Origin: a virus
IMG/VR virus record: IMGVR_UViG_3300037507_002920
Coordinates: 1-64,000 of that record
Reading direction: 5' to 3' (one strand)
DNA: 64,000 nucleotides
The translations under genes and the position numbers were made by a program. Positions within the stretch are counted from its first letter, which is position 1. Each line of letters begins with the position of its first letter. Under the pieces are notes generated by a model. It saw nothing but the letters and a program-made list of their open reading frames with translations. It was not told the DNA's origin and ran no database searches. Shown piece after piece: positions 27,640 to 36,365 of the stretch.

Positions 27640-28323
27640 TTATTTTGATAAAAAATTATCTAATTTTGACATAAGATTTTTCATTTTATCAAAATCTTTT
27701 GGTTTTTCATTTAGTGATTCTTGATATTGTTCTCTATCATTTATATCTGAAAAAATGTAAGCGCCTGGTGTACTCGGGGATGATACTAAATCAAAACATA
27801 CCAATTCAAAATCATCTTGAACAATATTTTGTCCTTTAACATTTTTTAATGAACCAACACCTCTAGATGAAATACCAAGAGTCGCTCCATTCATAATTAA
27901 CATTGCCGCTTGGTCCCCTTTAGTACTAACTATACCCATTTTTTTCCAAGCTGGTGATGTAAAAAGTTTTATCTTACCCATTAAGATTTTACCATCCCAC
28001 CATGTTTCCAAAATAGAATGGGAAACTCTATCTAAATCAATAAGTGAAGACGAAGGATGGTTCAATTCGTTTAAAGCACCACCTTTTTTTATTAAGGTTT
28101 GGTATTTTTCGTTTTCCCTTTTTAATAAAAGTTCAGGATATATTCTACCATTTTTGTTTGGGGTATCATATTTCTGTAAAACAGCATATAAAACAATATC
28201 TTGAGAGAAATCCATATCTCTCATTTCAGAAATTATTTTTTTATTGTCTTCGTATGAAACATAACCGGCATCGTATTCCAAAAGAATACCTCTACCGGTA
28301 TCGTTAGGTCCTAATATTTTCAT
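27640..28323 (-). CDS. Prohead core protease, gp21-like
   Basis: 227 residues. This is a herpesvirus-assemblin-like serine protease fold: His89 in ELNHP, the Ser in GISSRG (152/153), and the LxxYAVLQKYDTPNKNGRIYP opening typical of phage prohead proteases. It cuts capsid, scaffold and internal proteins after I/L-x-E. Its C-terminus (FDKMKNLMSKLDNF) mirrors that of the scaffold protein, so it may be an autoinhibitory or core-binding tail. A TATTTATT motif lies 12 bases before the start. Confidence 0.9.
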   Translation of the reverse strand: MKILGPNDTGRGILLEYDAGYVSYEDNKKIISEMRDMDFSQDIVLYAVLQKYDTPNKNGRIYPELLLKRENEKYQTLIKKGGALNELNHPSSSLIDLDRVSHSILETWWDGKILMGKIKLFTSPAWKKMGIVSTKGDQAAMLIMNGATLGISSRGVGSLKNVKGQNIVQDDFELVCFDLVSSPSTPGAYIFSDINDREQYQESLNEKPKDFDKMKNLMSKLDNFLSK

Positions 28324-28356
28324 TAATCTTTTTACAATAAATACTTCATAAAAAGA

Positions 28357-28782
28357 TTAATTCTTTTTATCGAAGAAATTGTAAAAAGTTTTATCAATGA
28401 GTATTGTATCAATAATGTTTTTTGAAAAATTAGAAACAAATGTCTTTACCTCTTTAGACCTTACATCGAAAGGTTTATTAACGTATAATGTTATTTCTAA
28501 GTCCATAAAAGACCTTTTATTTAATTTAACTCCATTTGTTTTTATATCCAAATCAACAATACATTGATTCTTAAAAAAATCAGAATTAAGAAAATAAACA
28601 TTATCTTTTATTTTTTTTCTTGTTTTAAATATTAGTTTATTAAAGTCTTGTTCGTTTGATGTTGGTTCTATCCAAGAATTTAATTGTACGTAAATTGTTT
28701 TTAAATTTTTATAATCTACAGTTCCATAACCTATTTTTACACTATCGTGTGAACCAATTGATATAAACTTTCCTTTTTTCAT
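28357..28782 (-). CDS. Unknown protein of the head module
   Basis: 141 residues, alpha/beta, basic. It opens MKKGKFISIGSHDSVKIGYGTVDYKNL and ends with a helix (TFVSNFSKNIIDTILIDKTFYNFF). It sits between the protease and the inserted bS21 gene, on the same strand as the head operon. A head completion or core role is possible from position only. The family is not recognised. Confidence 0.45.
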   Translation of the reverse strand: MKKGKFISIGSHDSVKIGYGTVDYKNLKTIYVQLNSWIEPTSNEQDFNKLIFKTRKKIKDNVYFLNSDFFKNQCIVDLDIKTNGVKLNKRSFMDLEITLYVNKPFDVRSKEVKTFVSNFSKNIIDTILIDKTFYNFFDKKN

Positions 28783-28861
28783 TATTATTTATCATATATA
28801 ATATATTTTATGGTGTATACAAAATATATGAAATAATGTTAATAATTTAAAATTTTTTTCG

Positions 28862-28869
28862 TATATTTT
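28862..28869 (+). promoter_or_regulatory. TTTCGTATATTTT promoter element before bS21 gene
   Basis: TATATTTT preceded by TTTTTTTC-G matches the -7 region found before the Clp, tmRNA and structured RNA genes (TTTCGTATMTTT). It lies 12 bases before the ATG. The -33 element is weak. It gives the inverted bS21 gene its own early-type promoter inside the minus-strand head operon. Confidence 0.5.
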
Positions 28870-28881
28870 AAAAAAAAACTT

Positions 28882-29082
28882 ATGATAAAAATTAACGTAA
28901 ACAAAGAAAAGGGATTAGAATCCGCCCTAAAAAAATATAAATATAGGGTACAAAAAACAAGACAAAATGAACAATTAAGAGATAGGGAAGAGTTTGTAAA
29001 ACCTTCGGTCGAAAAAAGAGACCAAATGCTTAAAGCAATTTATAGACAAAAAATGAAGAGTCAAGAAGAAAAGTCAAACTAG
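28882..29082 (+). CDS. rpsU: Ribosomal protein bS21 homologue
   Basis: 66 residues, the size of Bacteroidota bS21. The pattern LESALKKYKYRVQKT, then LRDREEFVKPSVEKRDQMLKAIYRQK matches host bS21 (basic helix, REFxKPSxxKR). bS21 binds the 30S platform near the 3' end of 16S rRNA. In Flavobacteriia it helps to hide the anti-Shine-Dalgarno sequence, so a phage copy could change which mRNAs are started. It stands alone on the plus strand, inserted between head genes, with its own promoter, and overlaps the convergent gene by 9 bases. Confidence 0.9.
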   Translation: MIKINVNKEKGLESALKKYKYRVQKTRQNEQLRDREEFVKPSVEKRDQMLKAIYRQKMKSQEEKSN

Positions 29083-29814
29083 ATTGTTCTTTAATTCAAG
29101 CAATTTGTAGTAGTCAAATTTTGTGGTATCGGTATTGTTTATTTCTGATACCACAATTTTTAATTTTTCTTTTAATGTGTCTTCATTTGATTCTTTAATC
29201 AAAGAATCAATTTTACCTAATAATTCTTTTTTGAGTTTTTTTGTTTCATTTTCTATTTCATTGGTGGACATTGAAACAATTTCATTAAATGTTGTTTTCT
29301 GCTCTTCGTTTAAAAAATCAGAATATTTTATATTAAAATTATTCACCAAAACAGCATTTAATAGTGAATGATTTTCTATTTGAACAGAAGGTACTTCCTC
29401 GTTATTTTTTTTCTTTTCTGAAATTAAATGAGATATTAAATTTTCTCTGGCATCAATTTTAGACGATATGTTATGTATATTAGATTCTTCAGATAATACA
29501 TCTAAATCACTGTAAATCGAATTGTTTTCTATAACAACATCTTTAAGTGATTTTTCAAACTCTTTCATATCCTTTTTCAAAGATTTCATTTTATCGATTA
29601 AAATGGGTTCAATAGATTCCACATATAATTTAGCTTTATCTTTAGTTGTGATATTAAGATTTTCTACATTTTCATAAAACATATACATTTCCACTAAAGA
29701 TTTATTTGATTTTAGTTTTTTTACTAAATCTTTTATTTCTACTTTATTTTTTGATGCATATGATTCAGTTAACTTTGTTAACATTTTTAATTTAAATTCT
29801 CCAAAATTTTTCAT
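29074..29814 (-). CDS. Coiled-coil prohead core-type protein
   Basis: 246 residues, nearly all helical and charged (KMKSLKKDMKEFEKSLKDV and ETKKLKKELLGKIDSLIKESNEDTLKEK). It directly follows the portal gene by 4 bases in the head operon, where T4 has the small core proteins gp67 and gp68. A prohead core or assembly role is therefore likely but not shown by sequence similarity. It converges with the bS21 gene (9-base overlap). Confidence 0.5.
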   Translation of the reverse strand: MKNFGEFKLKMLTKLTESYASKNKVEIKDLVKKLKSNKSLVEMYMFYENVENLNITTKDKAKLYVESIEPILIDKMKSLKKDMKEFEKSLKDVVIENNSIYSDLDVLSEESNIHNISSKIDARENLISHLISEKKKNNEEVPSVQIENHSLLNAVLVNNFNIKYSDFLNEEQKTTFNEIVSMSTNEIENETKKLKKELLGKIDSLIKESNEDTLKEKLKIVVSEINNTDTTKFDYYKLLELKNNLV

Positions 29815-29818
29815 TTGA

Positions 29819-31621
29819 TTATTGGTTTAATATGTCTTTTAATTTATTTTCTATTTCATAAATATTCTGTTGGGCCTTATTAATATCAAATAAATCTTCT
29901 AAATTTTCAGATTCCCCTAAAATATTAAATAATCTATTTTTTTTATCTTCACTTAAAGGTTGTTCACCTCCACCTGTTGGTGGTGGACTTGGTGGGGGTG
30001 CCGCTCCCATATCCATACCTCCAACTTCACCCCCCTCTGGTGATTCACCCCCCTCTTGTCTTTCAGATTCAGGGACACCATATTTCGAATCAACTTCATC
30101 AAATACCCCTGAACGTTTAATTACGTTTTGTGTGTTTGTTAATTCAAAACCAATTGCTCTTTCAATTCTTTGTTGTTGTAAGTCTAACATAACTTCACTA
30201 TCACTCATTCCAAGAATATTTTTCTTCGCCCATGTATGTGACACTGGTAAAATACCAATTTGAGATTGGTCTGATGTTGCGTCTTTATATAGTAATATTT
30301 TTTCTTTCCATTGTTCTATTCTTAATAAATCAGATTGTGCTGATGGATTTGTAAGTGACAATGAAAAATTATTTAATTCATCTTCTAATCCAACAAGATA
30401 TAAATGAACTAAAGCAATTTTATTTAATTCATGTATTAAAGATTTTTGAATTCTATTAATAGTTCTTGCAAATCTAATATCCATTAACGCTAATGTTTTA
30501 CCATCACCAACAACTTCTTCAAAACCTAAAAACGCCTTTGGAATTCTTAACGCGGCTAACATTTTTTTCTGAATATATTCAATATCCGCAATTTCACCTA
30601 AATTCTGTGCACCTGGTAACGTCTCAATTGGATTGGTTTGTGCGGCATCACGAACAGGAATAAAATAGTCTTGGTCTACTGCCATTTGATTATATCTCAT
30701 ATCAACTTGACCATTTCTTGAGTCCACTACTTGGTCTCGTTTAAATTTATTGGCAACTCTTTGTACATATGGTTCAATGTCTTTATCATCCATATTACCA
30801 ACAAAAACTTTAAATACTCTTCTTTCAGGTGCTCTAGTTGTTCTATAAATTAACATCGCATCTTCAGCCAATAATAATTGTTTCCATATTCTTCTAATTT
30901 TATCCAACATACTGGTACCATATGGAAGTTTTCTATCATCACCTAAAAGTCTAAAATGGGCAATCTCCCAAGATTGAAATTCCATTTCTTTATTTTTCCA
31001 TTGAAATCTAAGTTCTCTGGTTGGCATTTGCATTGTATCCATTTGATTAGGGGTCTTACTTTCTTTACCCTCTAATCTCTCTATTTCAATATTTGGTAAT
31101 TGTTGACATCCAATTATACCATGTTCTGGATGAACTTTTATGTAAACAAAATTATCCCCATATTTACACATACCTCTAGCCCACATTTGTAAATTGGTAT
31201 TTAAATCTAATTTGTTGACAAATAAATCTTGTAAAACCGATTTAACTCTTTCAGATTCTGAAAAAATTGTTAATAAATCTCCTTTTTCAGATAATGTTGT
31301 CGATTCTTCAGCATAGATATCTAAAGCCGCGGAAATTTCCGGTGTGAATTCCATTGACTCAACATCATAATACATTGACAATCTGTTTGGTTCATAATAA
31401 ACGGATTGATTATAGAGTGATTGGTCAAGTTTAGAAAACTTATCAGCAATATATTGACTTTGTTGAGCCTGCAACATTGCTTTTTCATATTCTTCCCTAC
31501 TACTTGTTTTTAAAATTTGTTCTTTATCAAAATTAAAAGAAGGTGACTGTTCGGGTGTCACCTTACCTGGAAATCCAAATACTTTTGTTAATCTTTGAAA
31601 TACTGTTAAATTATCAGCCAT
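29819..31621 (-). CDS. Portal vertex protein, gp20-like
   Basis: 600 residues. MYYDVESMEFTPEISAALDIYAEEST and MWARGMCKYGDNFVYIKVHPEHGI match the wing of T4-type portals. IRRIWKQLLLAEDAMLIYRTTRAPERRVFKV and EYIQKKMLAALRIPKAFLGFEE are the conserved stem and clip blocks. It forms the dodecameric ring through which DNA enters and on which the prohead starts. A Pro/Gly-rich segment (about 520-560) precedes the helical C-terminus. It follows the terminase gene by about 50 bases, and an ACTATTTATATATATG leader element is shared with the gene at 16324. Confidence 0.95.
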   Translation of the reverse strand: MADNLTVFQRLTKVFGFPGKVTPEQSPSFNFDKEQILKTSSREEYEKAMLQAQQSQYIADKFSKLDQSLYNQSVYYEPNRLSMYYDVESMEFTPEISAALDIYAEESTTLSEKGDLLTIFSESERVKSVLQDLFVNKLDLNTNLQMWARGMCKYGDNFVYIKVHPEHGIIGCQQLPNIEIERLEGKESKTPNQMDTMQMPTRELRFQWKNKEMEFQSWEIAHFRLLGDDRKLPYGTSMLDKIRRIWKQLLLAEDAMLIYRTTRAPERRVFKVFVGNMDDKDIEPYVQRVANKFKRDQVVDSRNGQVDMRYNQMAVDQDYFIPVRDAAQTNPIETLPGAQNLGEIADIEYIQKKMLAALRIPKAFLGFEEVVGDGKTLALMDIRFARTINRIQKSLIHELNKIALVHLYLVGLEDELNNFSLSLTNPSAQSDLLRIEQWKEKILLYKDATSDQSQIGILPVSHTWAKKNILGMSDSEVMLDLQQQRIERAIGFELTNTQNVIKRSGVFDEVDSKYGVPESERQEGGESPEGGEVGGMDMGAAPPPSPPPTGGGEQPLSEDKKNRLFNILGESENLEDLFDINKAQQNIYEIENKLKDILNQ

Positions 31622-31673
31622 ATATATAAATAGTTAAAAATAATATAAACAAAAATTATTTGATAATGTACGA

Positions 31674-33455
31674 TTAACGCTTTTTACCAAATAACCAAGA
31701 ATATTGTTTATAGTGCTCCTTTGTTGCGTTATTTTGATAAGGAGAGTTAATCAATTCTCCACTCGAAGTCATTGAACCAATTTGGTCAAATGCTGTACCG
31801 TAAGAATAAAAAGATTTATTGGGTTCATACGTTCTTTCAGACAATGTCCAAGATTCTAACATTGCTTTATTTGCGTTTTCGTTTTTCAGTAGTTGATTAA
31901 AACATGTGTCCCCAACATATATCGCCATTGACATACTAATAATCGAGTCGTCATGTGCTCCTTTCATATGGTCCGCCCTACCGTTAATATATACAAAAGT
32001 GTTTAATTCGTTCATTAGTCTTGTTGACCTGACTTGAAAACCTTTTCTTAAATGTTCTTCAAAAGCTGCGATTATTTGAGTTCTTTTATTATTGAAATTA
32101 ATACCGGGAATTTTATCCATTATTTTTTTATTATACTCCCAAATATTATTGGTATTCATCCCATCAATATATAAATTTTTATAGTTTAATTCTTGTAATT
32201 TTCTTGATGTCGCAACCCCCATTCCCCCCGTTATATCAATAACAACATAAGCTTCATACAAAGTTGCCCATTTGTAAACAATGGTGGCTAAGTCATCGGG
32301 TGGTATTTTTCCAACATATTCAAGGACTTGTTCTCTTTCATCAAAATCAATAATATTAATTGAAGAAAAATCTTCACTATCACCTCTACTAACATCAACA
32401 GCGGCGATGTATCTGTGACCTTGAACAGGTTCTGTCCATTGCCAAAGAGTACCTTGCATGTATTTTTCTTTAGGTTCTCTTATCATATTTTTTATGATGT
32501 TTTCTTGAACATCACTTGGTATAACACCATCACCTGAACCTAAAAAATCACACTCTAATTCTTGGGCAATTTTCCTTCTATCAAATTTAAATTTTTTGGA
32601 CATTCCTTCAAACCAACTTGAAAATGGTTTATACCCTTGTTCCAAATATTCATTATAGTTATCAATGTCGAAATCATTCATTACGACTTCATTGTCATCA
32701 TATAAACCTCTATTTGTCATGTAATGAACAATGTCATTACATTTAACCCATCTCAAATCTTTTGTATATCTTGGGTCTTTAAACCATCTTAAATCGGTAA
32801 TATGGAAATCATTTAAACCTCTGATAGATTGGTCATAGACACCATAATATATTGCATCATAACCATTAGGTGTTGAAATGAGTATAATCTTACCACCAGT
32901 TGAAAGAGATGCCATGGATGCGGCCCAAAAATCTTCACCGGCTTCGATGTATGCTGCCTCGTCAAAAATTAATATTGTTGGAGTATAACCTCTTAACGCA
33001 TCCGCGGATGTCGCAACGGCTTTAACTTCACATCCGTTGTTTAATCTAAATCTACTTTCTGAATTTTTGTCTGGTGAAAAACCAACATTAATCCAATCAG
33101 GCCATTGTTCAATAAATCCTCTAATTTTATTGGCCATTTCAACAGCGGTATCTTTTTTGTTTGCAATAATTAACACCCTATCTGGATTGTCTTTTTTTGC
33201 TGTTTGTAAACGTTTAGAAACCCATGCCGCTGTTACCGTAGTCACACCCGCTTGACGATATTTTCTTGTTATATTTTCATTGTACTTTTCGTAGTCATTT
33301 AATAATTGTACTTGGTCGGGAAACAATTCTAAGGGAACAAACCTTTTTTGTGTGTTATCATAAGTTTGTAAATATGTTTTTAAAGCATACGGAGTATCCT
33401 TAATAATTTTAGCATATTCTTTTAATTGTTCTATTTTTTGATTATTCATACTCAT
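31674..33455 (-). CDS. Terminase large subunit, gp17-like
   Basis: 593 residues. The ATPase has a deviant Walker A (RQAGVTT, 67-73) and Walker B ILIFDEA (161-167). The RNase H-like nuclease has AAVDVSRGDSEDFS (about 348-362), YVVIDITGGMG and a late HDDS. It pumps DNA into proheads and cuts it. The Lys usual in Walker A of P-loop proteins is absent, with Arg67 as the likely substitute as in other terminases. The start could be ATG 33455 or the next Met two codons on. It is preceded by a terminator and is first in the portal-protease-capsid order. Confidence 0.95.
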   Translation of the reverse strand: MSMNNQKIEQLKEYAKIIKDTPYALKTYLQTYDNTQKRFVPLELFPDQVQLLNDYEKYNENITRKYRQAGVTTVTAAWVSKRLQTAKKDNPDRVLIIANKKDTAVEMANKIRGFIEQWPDWINVGFSPDKNSESRFRLNNGCEVKAVATSADALRGYTPTILIFDEAAYIEAGEDFWAASMASLSTGGKIILISTPNGYDAIYYGVYDQSIRGLNDFHITDLRWFKDPRYTKDLRWVKCNDIVHYMTNRGLYDDNEVVMNDFDIDNYNEYLEQGYKPFSSWFEGMSKKFKFDRRKIAQELECDFLGSGDGVIPSDVQENIIKNMIREPKEKYMQGTLWQWTEPVQGHRYIAAVDVSRGDSEDFSSINIIDFDEREQVLEYVGKIPPDDLATIVYKWATLYEAYVVIDITGGMGVATSRKLQELNYKNLYIDGMNTNNIWEYNKKIMDKIPGINFNNKRTQIIAAFEEHLRKGFQVRSTRLMNELNTFVYINGRADHMKGAHDDSIISMSMAIYVGDTCFNQLLKNENANKAMLESWTLSERTYEPNKSFYSYGTAFDQIGSMTSSGELINSPYQNNATKEHYKQYSWLFGKKR

Positions 33456-33462
33456 AAATATA

Positions 33463-33487
33463 AAAAAAGGGGTATAAAACCCCTTTT
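33463..33487 (-). terminator. Rho-independent terminator before terminase gene
   Basis: AAAAGGGGT-ATAA-ACCCCTTTT forms a perfect stem. On the minus strand it is followed by a T run. It separates the upstream virion operon (33512-37376) from terL. Confidence 0.8.
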
Positions 33488-33511
33488 ATTGTTTTCGTTA
33501 TTTGTCTTTAA

Positions 33512-34849
33512 TTAATCCTCTGACAATTTAATCCCCAAACTACCTAAAAAATCTTCTAAATCATCATCATCAGTGTTATCTGTAACATCATTTAAATCAT
33601 CATTAAATGAATCAATTGCGTCTTGATAATCTTGGTCTTTGAACATTTGGTCGATTCCATTCATTAATTCATTCATTAAGCGTTTACCATTTTCAGAACC
33701 TGAAAGAACTTCTTTCATAAACACTAAAAATGGTTTAGCGGGTAATTTAAAAATTGAAGTTAACAAATAGTTTTGTAATTCTACCTTATTTTCATCATTT
33801 AAAATGTCTTCAGGAAATTGATTTCTAACTCTATCCCAAATTGATGGACCTAATCTCAAATCCCATATTTCTTTTTCTAATGTATCTTCAGAAGATTCAA
33901 TTTCAGACCAAGATTCAATGTCCTCATTACCTTCATCATCTGTTGGTCTTCCTTGAATTGCGAATAATTCCAAAGTACCTTTAATTAATTCATGAACAAT
34001 AACCGGAAAGTTTATACCTCTAGCAACTATTGTTGGTGGGTCGGTTTCTCTTTTTACTTCTTCTTTACCCGCAACCATCCCTCCGCCGCCAGGTCTTCCC
34101 ATCATTTGTTTCATGAATTCATCACTCATTTGCCAATAGAAGGTATCGTTGATTGACATAAGAATACCATATTGGTTAATAATGTTGTCTGAACCAGTAA
34201 TTTCTCTAATCTTATCCGCAACATAATGATACATGTAATGACCTCTTTTCGACGCCCCTTGTATCATGTTATTAATTAACCTTCTTTTTGCTTTTTCCAT
34301 TGTCATTGATTCCAAATCAGTCATCAAATCTTTTTCAATATCAACTGGGTCAATATTTGGTTGTTGTTGTTGTATTTCACGATTGAAATCTTGGGTATTT
34401 ATTTCACCCATTCCAACAATCTTAACATCAAATTGTAACGCCCCTTCAGGTATTCCCATTTCTTTCATAACTAACTCAACAGCCAATCTTTCTAACGCCT
34501 CTCTATGTCGAGATTCGGTTCTAACAATATCATTATGTGCTGACATCATCATTTGAGTCAGTGGCCCAACATTTTGGTCACCTCTTAATGGGGTTTGAAT
34601 CCCCGTATATTCTCTAACTTTAGCAACTACATTTCTATATCTTTCAGAAGCCAGTAATTCTTGAAAATTTTTATTTGGTTCATTACCCGTTCTAGGAAAT
34701 GGAATTTTTTTTAACGGAGTGTCACCTTGAGATAATTTATCTTGTACTCCTTGATAAGGTCTATCTTCTGTATCAAAATCCATTGGCATTTCGTATAAAT
34801 TTTCATTTAATATACGCAACAAATCTTTTTTATAAAACTTAATTTTCAT
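33512..34849 (-). CDS. Conserved head-module protein of unknown function
   Basis: 445 residues. The N-terminus KIKFYKKDLLRILNE may be a capsid-targeting leader ending in an L-N-E protease site. The body is helical, with SERYRNVVAKVREYTGIQTPLRGDQNVGPL and a MGRPGGGGMVAGKEE loop. VARGINFPVIVHELIKGTLELFAIQG is conserved-looking but is not an HExxH site. The C-terminus is strongly acidic. It precedes the terminase gene. An internal head or assembly protein is a reasonable guess only. Confidence 0.5.
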   Translation of the reverse strand: MKIKFYKKDLLRILNENLYEMPMDFDTEDRPYQGVQDKLSQGDTPLKKIPFPRTGNEPNKNFQELLASERYRNVVAKVREYTGIQTPLRGDQNVGPLTQMMMSAHNDIVRTESRHREALERLAVELVMKEMGIPEGALQFDVKIVGMGEINTQDFNREIQQQQPNIDPVDIEKDLMTDLESMTMEKAKRRLINNMIQGASKRGHYMYHYVADKIREITGSDNIINQYGILMSINDTFYWQMSDEFMKQMMGRPGGGGMVAGKEEVKRETDPPTIVARGINFPVIVHELIKGTLELFAIQGRPTDDEGNEDIESWSEIESSEDTLEKEIWDLRLGPSIWDRVRNQFPEDILNDENKVELQNYLLTSIFKLPAKPFLVFMKEVLSGSENGKRLMNELMNGIDQMFKDQDYQDAIDSFNDDLNDVTDNTDDDDLEDFLGSLGIKLSED

Positions 34850-34875
34850 AATTATTTATATTTTTGGTTTGGTAT

Positions 34876-35973
34876 TTAGACAGTAACGTTATAAGGTTCT
34901 TTTTTACTGTTAGAAGGTTCAACATAAAAAAATAATTTAGGAAACTTATCTTGTAAATTACTAACTCTTTCTTCTGCTTCTTTTTCAGTATCATAATATC
35001 CATGCCATCCTATGTTACCATAACCCCCATCTTCTAATACGTGATAATACATTTTTGAAGTTTTTGGTCTTACTGGTGATTCCTTTTCTTTTTCAAATAA
35101 TGCTTTAGGTTTAGGGTTCGTACCGGGACCTGGTTGATATGGTGTTTTTGGTCTTTCTTTTGGTTTTACCGGTGTTTTTGGTTTTACAGGTGCCTCTTTT
35201 TCTTTTTCGAATAATGCTTTAGGTTTAGGGTTTACACCAGGACCTGGTTGATATGGTGTTTTTGGTCTTGGTCTTTCTTCTGGTTTTGTTGGTGTATCGG
35301 GAATAACATCAGGTTGAGAAGGATTAGGTGCGGGAGATGGTTGATTTCCAACAATTGCATCATATGTCATAAATTCTGGTACATCATTGTGACCTTTTTT
35401 TGCTTTTGAAATTGGCATTGGTTGAAATGTTTCCATTTTTTCATTTATGATTTTCATGATATCATTTTTAGATGTAAAGTGAGTATACTTCGATTCCGCT
35501 AAATCTAATACCCATTCTTCAATTTCATGATTATTTTCATTTATCTTTTCTTTCCATCCTTGTTTTGCTCTAATCGCAAATTTTAATTCCGCTTCTTGGT
35601 CTATTATCTTTTTTGGTACTTTTTTACCCTCGTCTTGATATTTTTTACTTTTTTCTTTTAACTTATTAAGTTCGGTTTTTAACTCTTTTACTGTTTTATC
35701 CGCGTGTTCGCCAGTTTTTTTAATTTTAACATCACCATCCCATTTTTCATTAACATCTTCATGTTTTGATTCATATGTTTCGATGGTTTTGTTTCCCTTT
35801 TTTGCAATCGCAACTTTTTGTTGAAATTGAGGGTCTTTTTTTGATATCATTACATCTTCTTCTTTTAATATCGTAGTAGATAATAAAGCAAGTTGTTTAT
35901 CATTAAAACTAACAAGTGTTTTTTCTGAAAAACCTTCTTTTAACAGTTTTTCAATTATTACTTTTCTATTCAT
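34876..35973 (-). CDS. Repeat protein with Pro/Lys linker, head module
   Basis: 365 residues. N-terminal helices (KVIIEKLLKEGFSEKTLVSF) are followed by a charged helical region to about residue 185. A Pro-rich linker (215-305) has two copies of RPKTPYQPGPGxNPKPKALFEKEKE. A compact C-terminal domain (MYYHVLEDGGYGNIGWHGYYDTEKEAEERVSNLQ) resembles small SPOR/alpha-beta ligand domains. It overlaps the preceding gene by 8 bases. The two-domain, flexible-linker design fits an internal or decoration protein; function is unknown. Confidence 0.5.
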   Translation of the reverse strand: MNRKVIIEKLLKEGFSEKTLVSFNDKQLALLSTTILKEEDVMISKKDPQFQQKVAIAKKGNKTIETYESKHEDVNEKWDGDVKIKKTGEHADKTVKELKTELNKLKEKSKKYQDEGKKVPKKIIDQEAELKFAIRAKQGWKEKINENNHEIEEWVLDLAESKYTHFTSKNDIMKIINEKMETFQPMPISKAKKGHNDVPEFMTYDAIVGNQPSPAPNPSQPDVIPDTPTKPEERPRPKTPYQPGPGVNPKPKALFEKEKEAPVKPKTPVKPKERPKTPYQPGPGTNPKPKALFEKEKESPVRPKTSKMYYHVLEDGGYGNIGWHGYYDTEKEAEERVSNLQDKFPKLFFYVEPSNSKKEPYNVTV

Positions 35974-36364
35974 TATATTTTAATTTTTTATTTTCTAATT
36001 TTATTCCTCTTTGTTTTAATTTATTTACAATAACTTCATAGGTTTCTCCAAACCTAAAAAATAATCTTTCCGTATCGGAATCGAAATTTGATTTCTCCCA
36101 TGCCATTGCAACAATACCATCGACAGCATCGATAATACCAAAATAATCAGAATTTTGTATTAATTCAAAAACAATATCTGTATCTTTTAATAAACCAACT
36201 TGGTCAATATATTCAACATTTGGTGATTTAGATGTATATGTCGAAGAAGCGGGAACGTCAAACCAAACATCCATATCAATTTCATCAGAAAAACTAAATA
36301 TGAATTCATATTGTTTTTGACCCTTATAGTCTGTCCCTATTTCATTGACATAAATGAGTCTCAT
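35966..36364 (-). CDS. Small conserved virion-module protein
   Basis: 132 residues, alpha/beta. MRLIYVNEIGTDYKGQKQYEFIFS opens with two strands, then DVWFDVPA and a FFRFGETYEVIVNKLKQRGI end. It lies one base after the preceding gene and overlaps the next by 8 bases, so expression is coupled. The sequence looks well structured and conserved, but I do not recognise a family. Confidence 0.5.
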   Translation of the reverse strand: MRLIYVNEIGTDYKGQKQYEFIFSFSDEIDMDVWFDVPASSTYTSKSPNVEYIDQVGLLKDTDIVFELIQNSDYFGIIDAVDGIVAMAWEKSNFDSDTERLFFRFGETYEVIVNKLKQRGIKLENKKLKYNE

Positions 36365-36365
36365 T

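Noticed and set aside
33980-34000. HELIKG in the 445-residue protein as a metallopeptidase site
   Set aside because: Not HExxH; the second His is missing.
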